A DNA stretch of 64,000 nucleotides from Diacronema lutheri (lineage: Eukaryota > Haptophyta > Pavlovophyceae > Pavlovales > Pavlovaceae): the NCBI GenBank assembly GCA_019448385.1, contig JAGTXO010000003.1:868001-932000 (forward strand), written 5' to 3'. Positions 10,265 to 19,391 of this stretch are shown here, piece after piece; the stretch's first letter is position 1, and each line of letters starts with the position of its first letter. Below the pieces are notes generated by a model, which searched no databases, was not told where the DNA came from, and worked only from the letters and a program-made list of their open reading frames with translations. Made by a program: the position numbers and the translations under genes.

Positions 10265-11247
10265 TCAGGTCGCCAGCTCGAAGAACTCAAGGAGCGTCTG
10301 CCCGGGTGGCTCCGCCGGGCCAGAATTTGCATACCAGCGCGTCTCAGCAGGGCTCGTCGCAGTCAGGCGCTCGAGCGCGAAGACCCGCGCGTCCTGCGCG
10401 TCAAACATCTTCTCCTTGAAGCCCTCGTACTCCACTCTGCCGTGTCGCCGCCCAAAGGGGTGCGCGGCGCGAGACACGGCGCCGCGGCGCCGGTGCGTGT
10501 GGGCGCACACTACACAAACGCTTTCGCTTGCGATTGCGCTGCCCGCGCGGTGGCACGAGGCGCGCGCACCGGTCGAGCGATACCTGGTAGACAAGCGGGC
10601 CGGAGGGCAGCGGCGTGCCGGCCTCGCGCCCCCAGTCCACCTGCGGCGCGCGCGCCCACGTGAGTTTCAGTGTCGACTGCACGCACTGCCGGACGAGCGC
10701 GTCGTCAAAGCCGGGCAGATAAAAGGCGCCGAGCTGAAAGGTGAGCGGCGTCTTCTCGTAGCGGCTGTCGACAACCTCGCCGCCAAGTGTCGCAACGTAT
10801 CGAACCACCACAAAGTCGTCCGGCAGCACGCGCGCCTGGCACACCTGTCGGATCAGCGAGGAACCGGACGGCGGCGCGGGCGCGCGGCGGACGCCGCGGC
10901 GCGCGCGCGCGTCTTGGGCCGCGGCGCCCGGCCGCTCACGCGCGGCGCGCGCGTGGGCGTGACGTGTTCGCACCGCTCTGCGCGCATCACGTGGCAGCGC
11001 GCGCGCGCACCCGCGGTGCGGTGAGCAGCTCGATGCTCGGCCCGCCGACGAAGGGGAGGGCAAAAGCGGCCGCGTCGGCAGGTCGCCTCCGCGTGGCTAA
11101 CAGGGCGCCGGCGGCGAAGACCAGGCCTCGTCGTTGGAACATCTGCAGGGCACTCTGCGCACTGCGCGCAGAGACGTGCCGCGGATTCGGCATCGCCGCA
11201 CTGAGCTGAAAGGCCATCAGCATGATTGCGCGGCGGTGAGCCACCAT
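10265..11247 (-). CDS. FKBP-like protein with twin-Arg lumen-type leader (three exons)
   Basis: The exons are inferred as 11247-11011, 10844-10570 and 10436-10265, with introns starting GTGCGC and ending ACAG or GCAG. Their phases match and give about 227 aa. The N-terminus ends in QRRGLVFAAGALLA followed by ADAAA, which looks like a twin-arginine thylakoid-lumen signal. The body carries an FKBP fold: VVVRYVATLGGEVVDSRYEK, then PLTFQLGAFYLPGFDDALV, and late PLVYQVSLDR. The usual active-site aromatic residues are poorly kept (PGF where PGW is typical), so isomerase activity is doubtful and a chaperone or assembly role is possible. The stop lies 42 bp from that of the convergent acetyltransferase gene. 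The first ATG chosen is 11247, and two other ATGs follow within 11 codons. Confidence 0.75.
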
Positions 11248-11792
11248 CGTGCCGCGTCGCGCCGGCTTTTTCTTTTTTCAGTTTGTTTGTTTTGCAGTTT
11301 ACAGTTTACACTGACGTTGTTACTTTACTAACGGCGCTTGCGGGGTCAGCACCAGCTGCGGGGGAATCGAGTAGCCACCAATGTCGTCGTTGTTACTTTA
11401 CACCCGCGAGCAGCTGGGCGGGTGGGCGGCCTCGCCACGCAGGATCGCAGCACCCACGTCCTTGATGCAATATACTAACGACGCTTACAGGCGGGTCAGC
11501 AGGGGGGCGTGCACGGGGCCGAGGCTGGACAAACGGAGCGAGCGAAAGAGAGCGCGCGCGCAACGTCGGGCCGAAGTGAGAGCGTCGACCCTGTGCACGC
11601 CTGTGATGCAATATGGCGGGCTCGTGACCTGCGATGCGCGCTCTCTTTTGCTCGTTACGTTCGTTGCCCCACGGTGGACGCAGCGAAGGCAAGGATCGGC
11701 AGGGGCGAGGGGCGCGGAAAGCAACCCCTTCCCCCCCCCCCCCCCCCCCCCCGCCCAGCCTACGCATATTTTTTTAAGGCGTCGATCAGAAC
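11248..11792. other. 545-bp gene-free spacer with T-rich tract, TACTAAC-like repeats and poly-C
   Basis: This lies between the FKBP start and the mitochondrial L3 stop, both on the minus strand, so it should hold the FKBP promoter. I see a T-rich stretch with repeated CAGTTTA words (11264-11310). There are two imperfect copies of a block starting ACTAAC and ending GGGTCAGCA (from about 11323 and about 11474). GTTGTTACTTTAC occurs twice (about 11310 and 11388). ACTAAC followed some 15 nt later by an AG looks like an intron branch point and acceptor, but I find no exon to join. A run of 22 C closes the region. No convincing coding frame is present. Confidence 0.4.
11731..11752. repeat. 22-bp poly-C homopolymer
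   Basis: An uninterrupted run of C on the plus strand lies just beyond the stop of the mitochondrial L3 gene. Its length is likely to be uncertain or polymorphic in sequence data. Confidence 0.9.
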
Positions 11793-12824
11793 TCATTCGC
11801 TCTCAATGTGGAGCGGGTCGGCCGTGCCCATGTCCATCGTGAGCGCCTCCGCGTCGACCTGCATGGCCGACGGCGCCGATCGCCGCCCGGCCGAGATCGG
11901 CGCCGGTGCGACACGCGCGCGCGCGGGTGGGTGTGGCTGAGCGCACGTGGCGGCGGCGGCGCGCGCGTGGCGCGCGCGCACCTCGGCGTCGTCTTCGCGC
12001 GGGAAGTAGGTCGGGAAGGGCGGGCGCGGCACGCCGTCCGGCACCACGCCCTTCTTCGAGTCAGTGACCCGCACAACGGCGCCGCTCGCGCCTGGAAATG
12101 AGCCGAGCACGAAGAGGAGGTTTCGCGCCGGGTCGACGCGGTAAAGCTGGAGCTTCTGCTGCGTGCGCGCGCCATTGCCCATGTTACCCGGCATCTTCTT
12201 CCCGCGAACCACCTTGCCGCCCGTGTGCGAGTTGGTGCCACCGCCAAGCGAGCCGGGCGCGCGGTGCGACTTGGTCGCGCCGTGCGACGCGTTCCCGCCT
12301 TTGAAGCCGTGGCGCTTCATGACGCCGGCGAAGCCCTTGCCTTTGGTCGTGCCTTGCACGTCGATGAACTGCCCCGGCACAAAGTGCCTCGCGAGCAGCC
12401 GCGTGCCCACCGGCAGGAGCGCGTCCGCCGTCACTCTGAACTCGGCGAGGTCGCGCTTGCACTCGATGCCGCGGTTCTCAAAGTGCTTCAGGACGCCCAT
12501 GGAGACGCGCTTGTCCTTCTGCCAGCCCGCGCCCACTTGGAGCCCGTCGTACCCCTCCTTGGCCGCCGTCTTCGCCTGCACCACCACGTTGTCCTGCACC
12601 TCGACGACTGTCACCGGCCGCATCCGGCCCCACTTGTCCCACACGCTCATCATGCCCGCCTTGCGGCCGAGGAGGCCGGGTCGCCGGCTGTCCGCCGCCC
12701 AGTCGCGCGGCGCAAGCGCGGCCACCTGCTGTGCCTGCACCGCGCCGGCCGAGAGTGCCCGCTCGAGCCGCAACCCGGCCCGCCGCCTCGCCGCGAGCCG
12801 GGCCGAGAGCGCGAGCAGCAGCAT
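11793..12824 (-). CDS. Mitochondrial large-subunit ribosomal protein uL3m
   Basis: The protein is 343 aa from the ATG at 12824. The leader MLLLALSARLAARRR is short, basic and free of acidic residues, as expected for a mitochondrial presequence. The body is a bacterial-type L3: LLGRKAGMMSVWDKWG at the start, VLKHFENRGI in the middle, then the L3 signature FVPGQFIDVQGTTKGKGFAG followed by MKRHGFKGG and HRAPGSLGGG. The protein contacts 23S-type rRNA near the peptidyl transferase centre. A C-terminal extension of about 70 residues, Ala/Arg-rich and ending in an acidic tail, is unusual for bacterial L3. Its start codon is only 24 bp from that of the divergent gene at 12849. A cytosolic uL3 would be longer and look different, so the organellar call is firm. 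Mitochondrion over plastid rests on the leader. Confidence 0.9.
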   Translation of the reverse strand: MLLLALSARLAARRRAGLRLERALSAGAVQAQQVAALAPRDWAADSRRPGLLGRKAGMMSVWDKWGRMRPVTVVEVQDNVVVQAKTAAKEGYDGLQVGAGWQKDKRVSMGVLKHFENRGIECKRDLAEFRVTADALLPVGTRLLARHFVPGQFIDVQGTTKGKGFAGVMKRHGFKGGNASHGATKSHRAPGSLGGGTNSHTGGKVVRGKKMPGNMGNGARTQQKLQLYRVDPARNLLFVLGSFPGASGAVVRVTDSKKGVVPDGVPRPPFPTYFPREDDAEVRARHARAAAATCAQPHPPARARVAPAPISAGRRSAPSAMQVDAEALTMDMGTADPLHIESE

Positions 12825-12848
12825 TCCGGTCCACGTGCGGTGTCCACG

Positions 12849-15800
12849 ATGGAGCCACCGGTCGACCGGTCGGCCGGGTGCGAGTCGCCGGGCGCGGGGC
12901 GGCGCGGCCGTATCGAGCTGGGCGCGCACTCGCTCAAGCTCGGCCTCGTGCGTCCCTACTTCCAGCGCTCGGCGACGACGGCCGTGCGCGCATGCATCGA
13001 CCTGGACGACGACGGCGCGCTCCGGTGGGAGGTGACGCAGACGGCGGGCACGAGCTCGCGCGAGACGCGCGTGTGTGCGCCGGTGCGGCACATTCATTCG
13101 ATCGACCTTGCCATCGCCGGCGTCGGCCTACACGGCCCTTCACTCGTCCTCACAATCGAGCTGAGCCACGGCGCGCATGTGGAGTGCGTCGCGACCTTCC
13201 GGCACGGCGCGCTGAGCGCGCGCGAGGAGCGCCGGCTGTTCGGGCCGCGCGCGTCAGCGGGTGTGCGGCTGCTCGTCGCCGCGTACGAGCTTGAATCCAC
13301 CACGCCGCTCGTCACCACCCTCCTGCCTCGAGCGCCCGCGGCGGCGGCCGCAGCGCGCGCGTCTGCGTCAACGCCTGCAGAGCCGCCGTGCAGCGGCTCG
13401 CCGCCCGCGCGGTCTGAGCCGGGCTCGCCGAGCGCGGGCGCGCGTGTGCAACGCGCGAGCTGCGCGGACGACGCCGCGCCCGCCGCCGCGCGCCATGGCT
13501 CGCCACGTCGATGCCGCGCGGCCGGCTGCGCATGCGCGGCGGGCTCGCCGCGCCAAACGTCGCCGCGCGCGGGCCGGCGCCAGCATGAGACGCCGTTGCC
13601 GCCGCCGCCGTTGCACGGCACGCTGCCCATCGAGCCCGTCGAGGCCGCCGCTCTCGCGATGCCGTTCGAGCCGCCGGCCGAGCGCGCGGGCGCGGCCGGT
13701 GCCGCGCCGTGCGCAGGTGAGCCGCGATCGGACCGCTGTGCGCTCGAGGTGGAGAATGAAAATGGGCGCGCCGAGCCGTGCGATGCCGCGCGCTTCGCCG
13801 CGCCCGCCCACGACGAGGCCCCTGTTGCGCCGACGCCGGCAGCCGACGATCGCGACGACGCGCCGCCGCGCTGGGCGCGCGCGCACGCTCTGCTCGCCGT
13901 GGCGGTGCAACGCATGGTGGACGGCGTGCTGCAGCGCGGGCCGACGGCCGAGCGGTGGCCGCGCGCGCCTTGGCACAGCGGCGCGCGCACGCCGCGCTCG
14001 CCGCGGACGCTGGCGACGCCTCTGCGCCGCTGGAGCGCGTCGTGCGAGCAGAATGCCGCCGCGCCGCGCGCCGGCGCGCCCGCGCTCGCCGGCGCGCGCA
14101 CGCCCGACGACGACGACGACGGCGGCGGCGCGCTCGACGGCTGCGTGTGGTGGCCCGCGGCCGAGCGGCCGGGCGCCGACGCTTCGCCCAACCGAGACCG
14201 AGTGCCGAGTGACGTCTGTGACGCTCACGCGAACCCCTCCATCAAGCCGTCTCCGCCGCGCGCGCGCGCGCGCGCGCGCGGCTCGCGCGGCGTGCGCACG
14301 CCGCCGTGTGGTGGTGGTGATGCGCTCCTTGTCGCCGACGGGTGGCACGGCGGCACGCACGTCGTCGATTCGCCGCACGGCTCGCCGCTCGGCGCGCGCT
14401 CGCCTCGCACGCCGCCGGGACCGCCGCCGCCGCCCCTTCCACCGCCCTTCTTCCTCTGGCGCGAGTCGTCGGGCTCGAGCGCGGGAGTTTCGGGGCACGC
14501 CACGCGGGCGATTGCATCGCCTGCGTCGTCACCGCGCGCGCCGCGCGCGCCGCACGCGCGCGGCGCGCGGCGCGCGGCGTGCGCGCTCGAGCGGCAGCCG
14601 CCTGCCGAGTCGGCGCGCTCGGACGCCGACGACGGCGCGCGTACCATCGGCGTCGACGCGTGCGCGGCGCACTCGCACGCGCGCTTTGTCGTCCACGTGA
14701 CCGTGCTACCGCGCTGGGTGCGGCTGGTGCCACCGACACTCTACACGCCCGCGCTGCGCCGGGGCATCGAGACGGCGCTCGCGCTCTGGTCCGCCATCTC
14801 GATCGTCTGGGCCTTCTGGCAGCTCTACCGCAACTTGCCGCTCCTACGCGAGCTCGTCGCCCCGTTCGTCCGGATCGGCGTCCGGTACGCGGACGTGCTC
14901 GCCGCGCATGCCAACGCGGCGTTGCAGGAGTTGACGGAGGTGTGGGCGCATTACCTGCGGCCGGTTCAGCTCCTCGCCGGCCCCTTCTGCGCGCTCCTCG
15001 AGCAGCTCCTCGCCGGCGCGCTCGTCGCGGGCGCGACCGCCGTGCGCGGCGCGACGCTCGCCGCCGAGCCGCTCGCGCGCTCGCTCGGCAGCGCGCGCGA
15101 CGCGCTGCGCGCGCTGCTCGGCGGCGCGCGCGCGCTGCTTGGCGCGCTCGTCGGCTGGCGCGACGCCCCTATGGCGCTCGTTGAGGTCGTGCGGCCTGCG
15201 GCTCGCTCGGCGCTTGCCCTCGCGCGCGTCGGCTGCTCGACGGTCATCGTGCCCTTCTCGCGCGCGCGCGCGGTGCTCGTCCGGCTGCGCATTGTCCGGC
15301 CCGCGCGCTACCTGCTCGACCAATACCACGTCTCCGCCGAGGTGCAGCGTGTGAACGCGATCCGGGCGATGTTCTCGAAGAACGCGCGCCGCGTGCTCGA
15401 CGGCACAACGCGCCTTGCGTCGCCGACCGGCGCGCTCATGCGCTCGCCGACGGTGCAGCAGGTCATCCTGCAGCGCAAGCTCGCTCCCGTCGCGCGCCTC
15501 GTCGGCGGTGCGCGCGCCAAGGCCCTCGAGCGCGAGCGTGCCGCGACGGCTGGTGGCGCTGGTATGAGCTCAACGCTGGCGCGCGCCCCCGTTGTGGGCG
15601 AGCCGGGCGAGCTCGCGCGCTGCTGGTCGTCGCCGCCGAGCGCGCGCGACGGCGCGCCATCCAAGCTGCGCCGGCGCGGCGCTTCTCAGTCGGCGGGCAA
15701 GCCGAGCGCACGCACAGGCGGTGGTCCGGGCGCGCTCGCCATGCAGCAGCCGATGATCCCGTTTTCCGCGTCCGACTCGCTCCTCCCGGCGCCGTCCGCG

Positions 15801-15908
15801 ACCACACTGGGCTTTGGGCAGTTTGGGGGCAACGCCATGGGCGACGGCTGGCCGAGCGACGCCGAGGCCGAGGCCGCAGTCCGCGGCCGCCGCACGGAAG
15901 CGGGCTGA
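12849..15908 (+). CDS. Large unrecognised membrane-associated protein
   Basis: The protein is 1,019 aa from the ATG at 12849 (MEPPVDRSAGCES), chosen because it starts just past the divergent L3 gene. Residues about 20-160 look like a folded, beta-rich domain (IELGAHSLKLGLVRPYF, then LTIELSHGAHVECVATF). A long disordered Pro/Ala/Arg stretch follows to about residue 600. Residues about 615-800 are hydrophobic and helical, with a Trp-rich membrane segment (ALALWSAISIVWAFWQLY) and long Ala/Leu amphipathic helices. The C-terminal 150 residues are basic and Ser-rich. I do not recognise the family. The helical part could be a membrane hairpin or a scaffold lying on the membrane. The next gene is convergent, 110 bp away. 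Confidence 0.6.
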   Translation: MEPPVDRSAGCESPGAGRRGRIELGAHSLKLGLVRPYFQRSATTAVRACIDLDDDGALRWEVTQTAGTSSRETRVCAPVRHIHSIDLAIAGVGLHGPSLVLTIELSHGAHVECVATFRHGALSAREERRLFGPRASAGVRLLVAAYELESTTPLVTTLLPRAPAAAAAARASASTPAEPPCSGSPPARSEPGSPSAGARVQRASCADDAAPAAARHGSPRRCRAAGCACAAGSPRQTSPRAGRRQHETPLPPPPLHGTLPIEPVEAAALAMPFEPPAERAGAAGAAPCAGEPRSDRCALEVENENGRAEPCDAARFAAPAHDEAPVAPTPAADDRDDAPPRWARAHALLAVAVQRMVDGVLQRGPTAERWPRAPWHSGARTPRSPRTLATPLRRWSASCEQNAAAPRAGAPALAGARTPDDDDDGGGALDGCVWWPAAERPGADASPNRDRVPSDVCDAHANPSIKPSPPRARARARGSRGVRTPPCGGGDALLVADGWHGGTHVVDSPHGSPLGARSPRTPPGPPPPPLPPPFFLWRESSGSSAGVSGHATRAIASPASSPRAPRAPHARGARRAACALERQPPAESARSDADDGARTIGVDACAAHSHARFVVHVTVLPRWVRLVPPTLYTPALRRGIETALALWSAISIVWAFWQLYRNLPLLRELVAPFVRIGVRYADVLAAHANAALQELTEVWAHYLRPVQLLAGPFCALLEQLLAGALVAGATAVRGATLAAEPLARSLGSARDALRALLGGARALLGALVGWRDAPMALVEVVRPAARSALALARVGCSTVIVPFSRARAVLVRLRIVRPARYLLDQYHVSAEVQRVNAIRAMFSKNARRVLDGTTRLASPTGALMRSPTVQQVILQRKLAPVARLVGGARAKALERERAATAGGAGMSSTLARAPVVGEPGELARCWSSPPSARDGAPSKLRRRGASQSAGKPSARTGGGPGALAMQQPMIPFSASDSLLPAPSATTLGFGQFGGNAMGDGWPSDAEAEAAVRGRRTEAG

Positions 15909-16018
15909 GAGAGTTGTGCCAGGCATGCCAGGGTCGTGGCGCTGGCTGCGGCGCGTGGCGCGTGTGTGCGTCGGGGTCCACTGCGGCATTGCCAGTCACT
16001 GTGCATCGCAGATCACTG

Positions 16019-16714
16019 TCAGTCCAAAGCGTCACCCCAGCCACCATTGGCGATGCGAGCGCGCGCGCTGGCCGCGTCAGCTGCGAAGGCGACGAGGTCG
16101 TCGATGATGGCTCGCGCGATGGCGTCGGGCAAGCCAGACGCCGCCCTCGCCGCGCTGCGCTGCGCCGGCTGGCCGTCGCTCGCGAGCAGCTGCACGAGCA
16201 TGCGTGGCGCGGGCGAGTGGACGACTGCCGCTCGCGCGCGCTCGCGCTTGGCCCGCGCCTCGGCGACGCGGCGCTCGCGGCGTGCGCGCGCCGCGTCGTC
16301 TTCTGCGCGCGTGCCACGCGCCTGCGTCGCGCACAGCTGGCGGCAGAGCTCCGGCTCGGGCGTACGCATCGTGCGGAGCGGCGGCGGCGCGCACGCGCCG
16401 CCAAGCGCGAGCGGGATGCGGATCTTGCCCGCAAGGAGCACGGTGTCCACGGCCATCCGCTGGAGCGTGTGACCCTCGCCAAACACGTAGAGCTTGCCGA
16501 CCTCGAGCTGCGCGAGTGACGTGACGCGCAGCGGCCGGCGCGTCGCCCGGTCGACGAGGAAGATGCGCTCCGTCGCCTTGTCAGAGCGATGCGAGAGGTG
16601 AACAAAGGCGCGCGTGAGGCTGTCGGACGAGACAATCTCGGCCATGCGGCGAATTTGGTGACCGAGCGTCTCGTCGAACCGCGCGCGCAGCTCGACGAAC
16701 GGGAGGCACGACAT
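16019..16714 (-). CDS. Unrecognised 231-aa protein
   Basis: The protein runs from the ATG at 16714 (MSCLPFVELRARFDETLG). The first 110 residues look folded, with alternating beta and helix (RIFLVDRATRRPLRVTSL, then LEVGKLYVFGEGHTLQRM). A charged Arg/Glu/Ala helix at about residues 135-165 could be a coiled coil. The C-terminus is helical and acidic (ARAIIDDLVAF). I see no signal peptide, membrane segment or known catalytic motif, and I do not recognise the family. It is divergent from the methyltransferase gene, with 142 bp between start codons. The gene call rests on the open frame and on the block's position between two neighbours. Confidence 0.5.
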   Translation of the reverse strand: MSCLPFVELRARFDETLGHQIRRMAEIVSSDSLTRAFVHLSHRSDKATERIFLVDRATRRPLRVTSLAQLEVGKLYVFGEGHTLQRMAVDTVLLAGKIRIPLALGGACAPPPLRTMRTPEPELCRQLCATQARGTRAEDDAARARRERRVAEARAKRERARAAVVHSPAPRMLVQLLASDGQPAQRSAARAASGLPDAIARAIIDDLVAFAADAASARARIANGGWGDALD

Positions 16715-16856
16715 TCGGCGAAGGTGGCCTCCTCCTTGGATTGGCCGTCCACCAAGTGGCGGTCACTGGGCGAGTACAATTCCCGTCACCGCCACGCGTC
16801 ACGCTGGCGTCACCGCGGGCAATCGCGGCCACGATGGCCGCGACGTGAACGACGGG

Positions 16857-18185
16857 ATGGGCCCCACCGCCCTTGTGCTCCTCTGCACGGCGCGAGCTCG
16901 GCAGGCGCGCCCCTCTGCGCCGGTGGCGGCGCTCGTGCGCACAGTCGACCTGCGCCAGGCGTGCCCCCACTTCGAGGCATGCCCTGGCTGCTCCGTCGCG
17001 CGCCGGCTGGACGAGCCGCCCGTCCTCGAGCGCGCGCGCGCCTTCTTCCGTGCCGAGTGCGGCGTCGCAGACGTGCCGAGTGTGTGCGGCGCGGCGACGG
17101 GCTGGCGGACGCACGCCAAGTTGGCGGTGCGTGGCACGGCCGAGAGCCCACGCATCGGCCTCTTCAAGGCGCGCTCGCACGACGTGCTCGAGATCCCGCA
17201 CTGCGCCGTCCAGCACCCGGCGATCAACGAAGGTGCGGCAGAGCTCGCGCGGCTGATGGCGAGCGCGCGGACGACAGTGTACGACGAAGCAAGTGGTACG
17301 GGGCTGGTCCGCTACGTCCAGATGAGCGTCGAACGCGCGAGCGCCACCGTGCAGCTCGTCCTCGTGTGCAATGCACCGCCGCCGCCGGCCGCGCGCGCCC
17401 CCAGCGCGCACGCGCCGCGCAGTGCGGCGCCGCGCGGGCTCGACGCGCTGCTCGAGCTGCTCGCCGAGCGGATGGCGCACGGTGCGACTGTCTGGCACTC
17501 AGTGTGGGTCCATTTCAATGACGAGAGGCGCAACAACATCATCTCCTACGCGCCGAGCACCGCCGGCCGTTGGCGACTTGCGCTCGGCGCGCCGACGGTG
17601 CGCGAGGTGGTTGGCGCGCGCACCTTTGAGTTCCCGCCTTTTGTCTTCCGTCAGGCCAACCTCGACGCGTTCGAGGCGATCGTGCGCCAAGTCGCCGACG
17701 CCGTGCCGGCCGGCGCGGCCGTCGCCGAGCTGTACGCCGGCGTGGGCATACTTGGTCTCAACTGCGTCGAGCGTGCGCTCAGCGTGCGCTGCTCCGACGT
17801 CAACCCACACCTCGACGCGCCCGTCGCCGCTGCGCTCGCTCTTCTGCCACCTGAGCTGCGCGCGCGCGCGACGTACACGCGCGTCGACGCGGCCGACGCG
17901 GCTGCCGCCGAGCTGCCAGGCGCGGATACGCTCATCGTCGACCCTCCGCGCAAAGGGCTCGACCCGGCGCTCCTGCGCGAGCTCTGCGCACCGCGCGCCG
18001 CCGGCGGCGCCGCGCGCGACGTGCAGCTGCTCGCCTACGTCTCGTGCGGGTACGACGCGCTCGAGCGCGACGCGCGCGCGCTCGTCGGTGGCGGCGGCGG
18101 GTGGGTGGTGCGATCGGCGCGTGCGCACGTGCTCTTCCCTGGCGCGGACCACATCGAGACCGTTGCCGTCCTCGAGCGGCGCTGA
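16857..18185 (+). CDS. TrmA/RlmD-type RNA (uracil-5-)-methyltransferase-like protein
   Basis: The protein is 442 aa from the ATG at 16857. A tiny four-codon upstream frame (ATG at 16834) ends just before it. Near residue 36, CPHFEACPGC gives the first Cys residues of the [4Fe-4S] motif of RlmC/RlmD-type enzymes. There is no TRAM domain. Later come AELYAGVGILGLNC (SAM-binding motif I), DTLIVDPPRKGLDP (the DPPR motif) and LLAYVSCGYDALERD, in which Cys is the expected catalytic nucleophile (usually SCNP). The enzyme would put a methyl group on C5 of uridine in tRNA or rRNA. An Ala/Pro insert lies near residue 180. The short basic N-terminus could be an organelle leader. The family call is firm, but which RNA it modifies is not known. 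Confidence 0.85.
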   Translation: MGPTALVLLCTARARQARPSAPVAALVRTVDLRQACPHFEACPGCSVARRLDEPPVLERARAFFRAECGVADVPSVCGAATGWRTHAKLAVRGTAESPRIGLFKARSHDVLEIPHCAVQHPAINEGAAELARLMASARTTVYDEASGTGLVRYVQMSVERASATVQLVLVCNAPPPPAARAPSAHAPRSAAPRGLDALLELLAERMAHGATVWHSVWVHFNDERRNNIISYAPSTAGRWRLALGAPTVREVVGARTFEFPPFVFRQANLDAFEAIVRQVADAVPAGAAVAELYAGVGILGLNCVERALSVRCSDVNPHLDAPVAAALALLPPELRARATYTRVDAADAAAAELPGADTLIVDPPRKGLDPALLRELCAPRAAGGAARDVQLLAYVSCGYDALERDARALVGGGGGWVVRSARAHVLFPGADHIETVAVLERR

Positions 18186-18533
18186 GCTTTGAGTGTCGAG
18201 CGGCGGCGCTGAGCTGTGACTGTCGAGCGCTGGCCGCTGAGCTCTGACTCAGCGGCGGAGCGCCGGATCGGAGGCGGGCGCGCTGGCAGCGGCCAGCTGC
18301 AGGAGCCGTGCCGCCACCGTGCGCTTTTGTGCAGTGCGCACAAACTTTGCGCGCGGCGCGCGCGGTGCGCCGTAGCGCACTCGGGCGGGTGAGAACGGAG
18401 AGGGCGCCGCCACATCGCGTCCGCGTGTGGGGAGCACTCACCGCTCCGACGGCCCATCCAACGTTCGGAAATTTCTGCCGAGGCACCAACACCGTTTCAT
18501 TCGGCCAAGCGTCACGAATCTCCCCGACCGGTC
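18186..18533. other. Intergenic spacer with three diverged ~26-bp tandem repeats
   Basis: This lies between two plus-strand genes. Right after the methyltransferase stop, from about 18180 to 18262, come three imperfect copies of a unit built on CGCTGAGCTNTGASTGTCGAG. They then give way to ordinary GC-rich spacer up to the next ATG. It probably holds the 3' UTR of the first gene and the promoter of the second. No coding frame with convincing content is present. Confidence 0.5.
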
Positions 18534-19391
18534 ATGTCCGCCCTCTCGCGCCGCGCGCTCGCACTCCCCACCCGCGGGCGCATCGTCCTCGACCCGTCGA
18601 CGGCGCGTGTCGTATTGCCCATTGCGCTTCGACGGCACGGCCTCTCCACGACCGCCGCCGCGCCCGCCGCGCCCGTCGACGTCACGATGCCACGCTTCAA
18701 GGCGACGCTCGAGGTGATCGCGAGCAAGATCTTTCCGGCGGGCTTCGGCTGGCAGGGCGCGTCGGTGGTGGCGGGATCGATGGGTTACGCCGCCGACTCG
18801 ACCAACTTCTTCCTCATGACCGGCGCCGGCGACTTTGCGGGCGTCTTCGCCGGGCACGCGGCCTTCTCGCTCAGCAAGGCGGCACTCGGCGGCAAGGACG
18901 ACCTGCGCGCAGACATGACGACGGGGCTGTGGCTCGCGTCGGCCGCCTTCTGCTCGGGCACGGCGTGGCAGCCCGTCGTCAACCTGCTCCACGACGGCAT
19001 GGGCCTCTCCTTTGGCACCACCGCCGTCGCGACCGGCGCGGCGACCGGCTTTGTCTTCTTCTCGGGCCTTCGGCTCGGCCGCGTGCTCTACGCGCCGCTC
19101 GGCCTCGCACCAACGAGCAGTGCCAATCTGTACTCGGACGCGATGCTCTCCGCCTCGATCGGCGGTGCCACCGGCACGTTCGTCGGCACCGACATCTCGT
19201 TCGGCGCCGACAACTTCCTGCGGCCGGTGTTCGGTGTCGAGGAGACGATGAGCGCCGCCGGCGGTATGGTGCGCGCGGGCGCATCGACGTCGGTCGGCTT
19301 CCTCGGCGTGCAGGCGCTGCAGAACATTGCGCTGCCGTCCGGCGCCAATTGGGTCGACCCGACGCCCCAGCACAAGGCGCGCGCAGACTGA
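18534..19391 (+). CDS. Unrecognised mitochondrial membrane protein
   Basis: The protein is 285 aa from the ATG at 18534. The first 40 residues are basic, rich in Ser/Ala/Leu and free of acidic residues apart from one Asp (MSALSRRALALPTRGR), which fits a mitochondrial presequence. The rest contains glycine-rich hydrophobic stretches that could be four membrane spans, for example around ASVVAGSMGYAADSTNFFLM, DFAGVFAGHAAFSL and TGAATGFVFFSGLRLG. The repeated small-residue pattern GxxxG suggests tight helix packing. The length and pattern resemble a small carrier or inner-membrane protein, but I do not recognise the family and see no mitochondrial-carrier PxD/E motif. The stop is followed by about 490 bp with no clear gene. 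Confidence 0.65.
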   Translation: MSALSRRALALPTRGRIVLDPSTARVVLPIALRRHGLSTTAAAPAAPVDVTMPRFKATLEVIASKIFPAGFGWQGASVVAGSMGYAADSTNFFLMTGAGDFAGVFAGHAAFSLSKAALGGKDDLRADMTTGLWLASAAFCSGTAWQPVVNLLHDGMGLSFGTTAVATGAATGFVFFSGLRLGRVLYAPLGLAPTSSANLYSDAMLSASIGGATGTFVGTDISFGADNFLRPVFGVEETMSAAGGMVRAGASTSVGFLGVQALQNIALPSGANWVDPTPQHKARAD

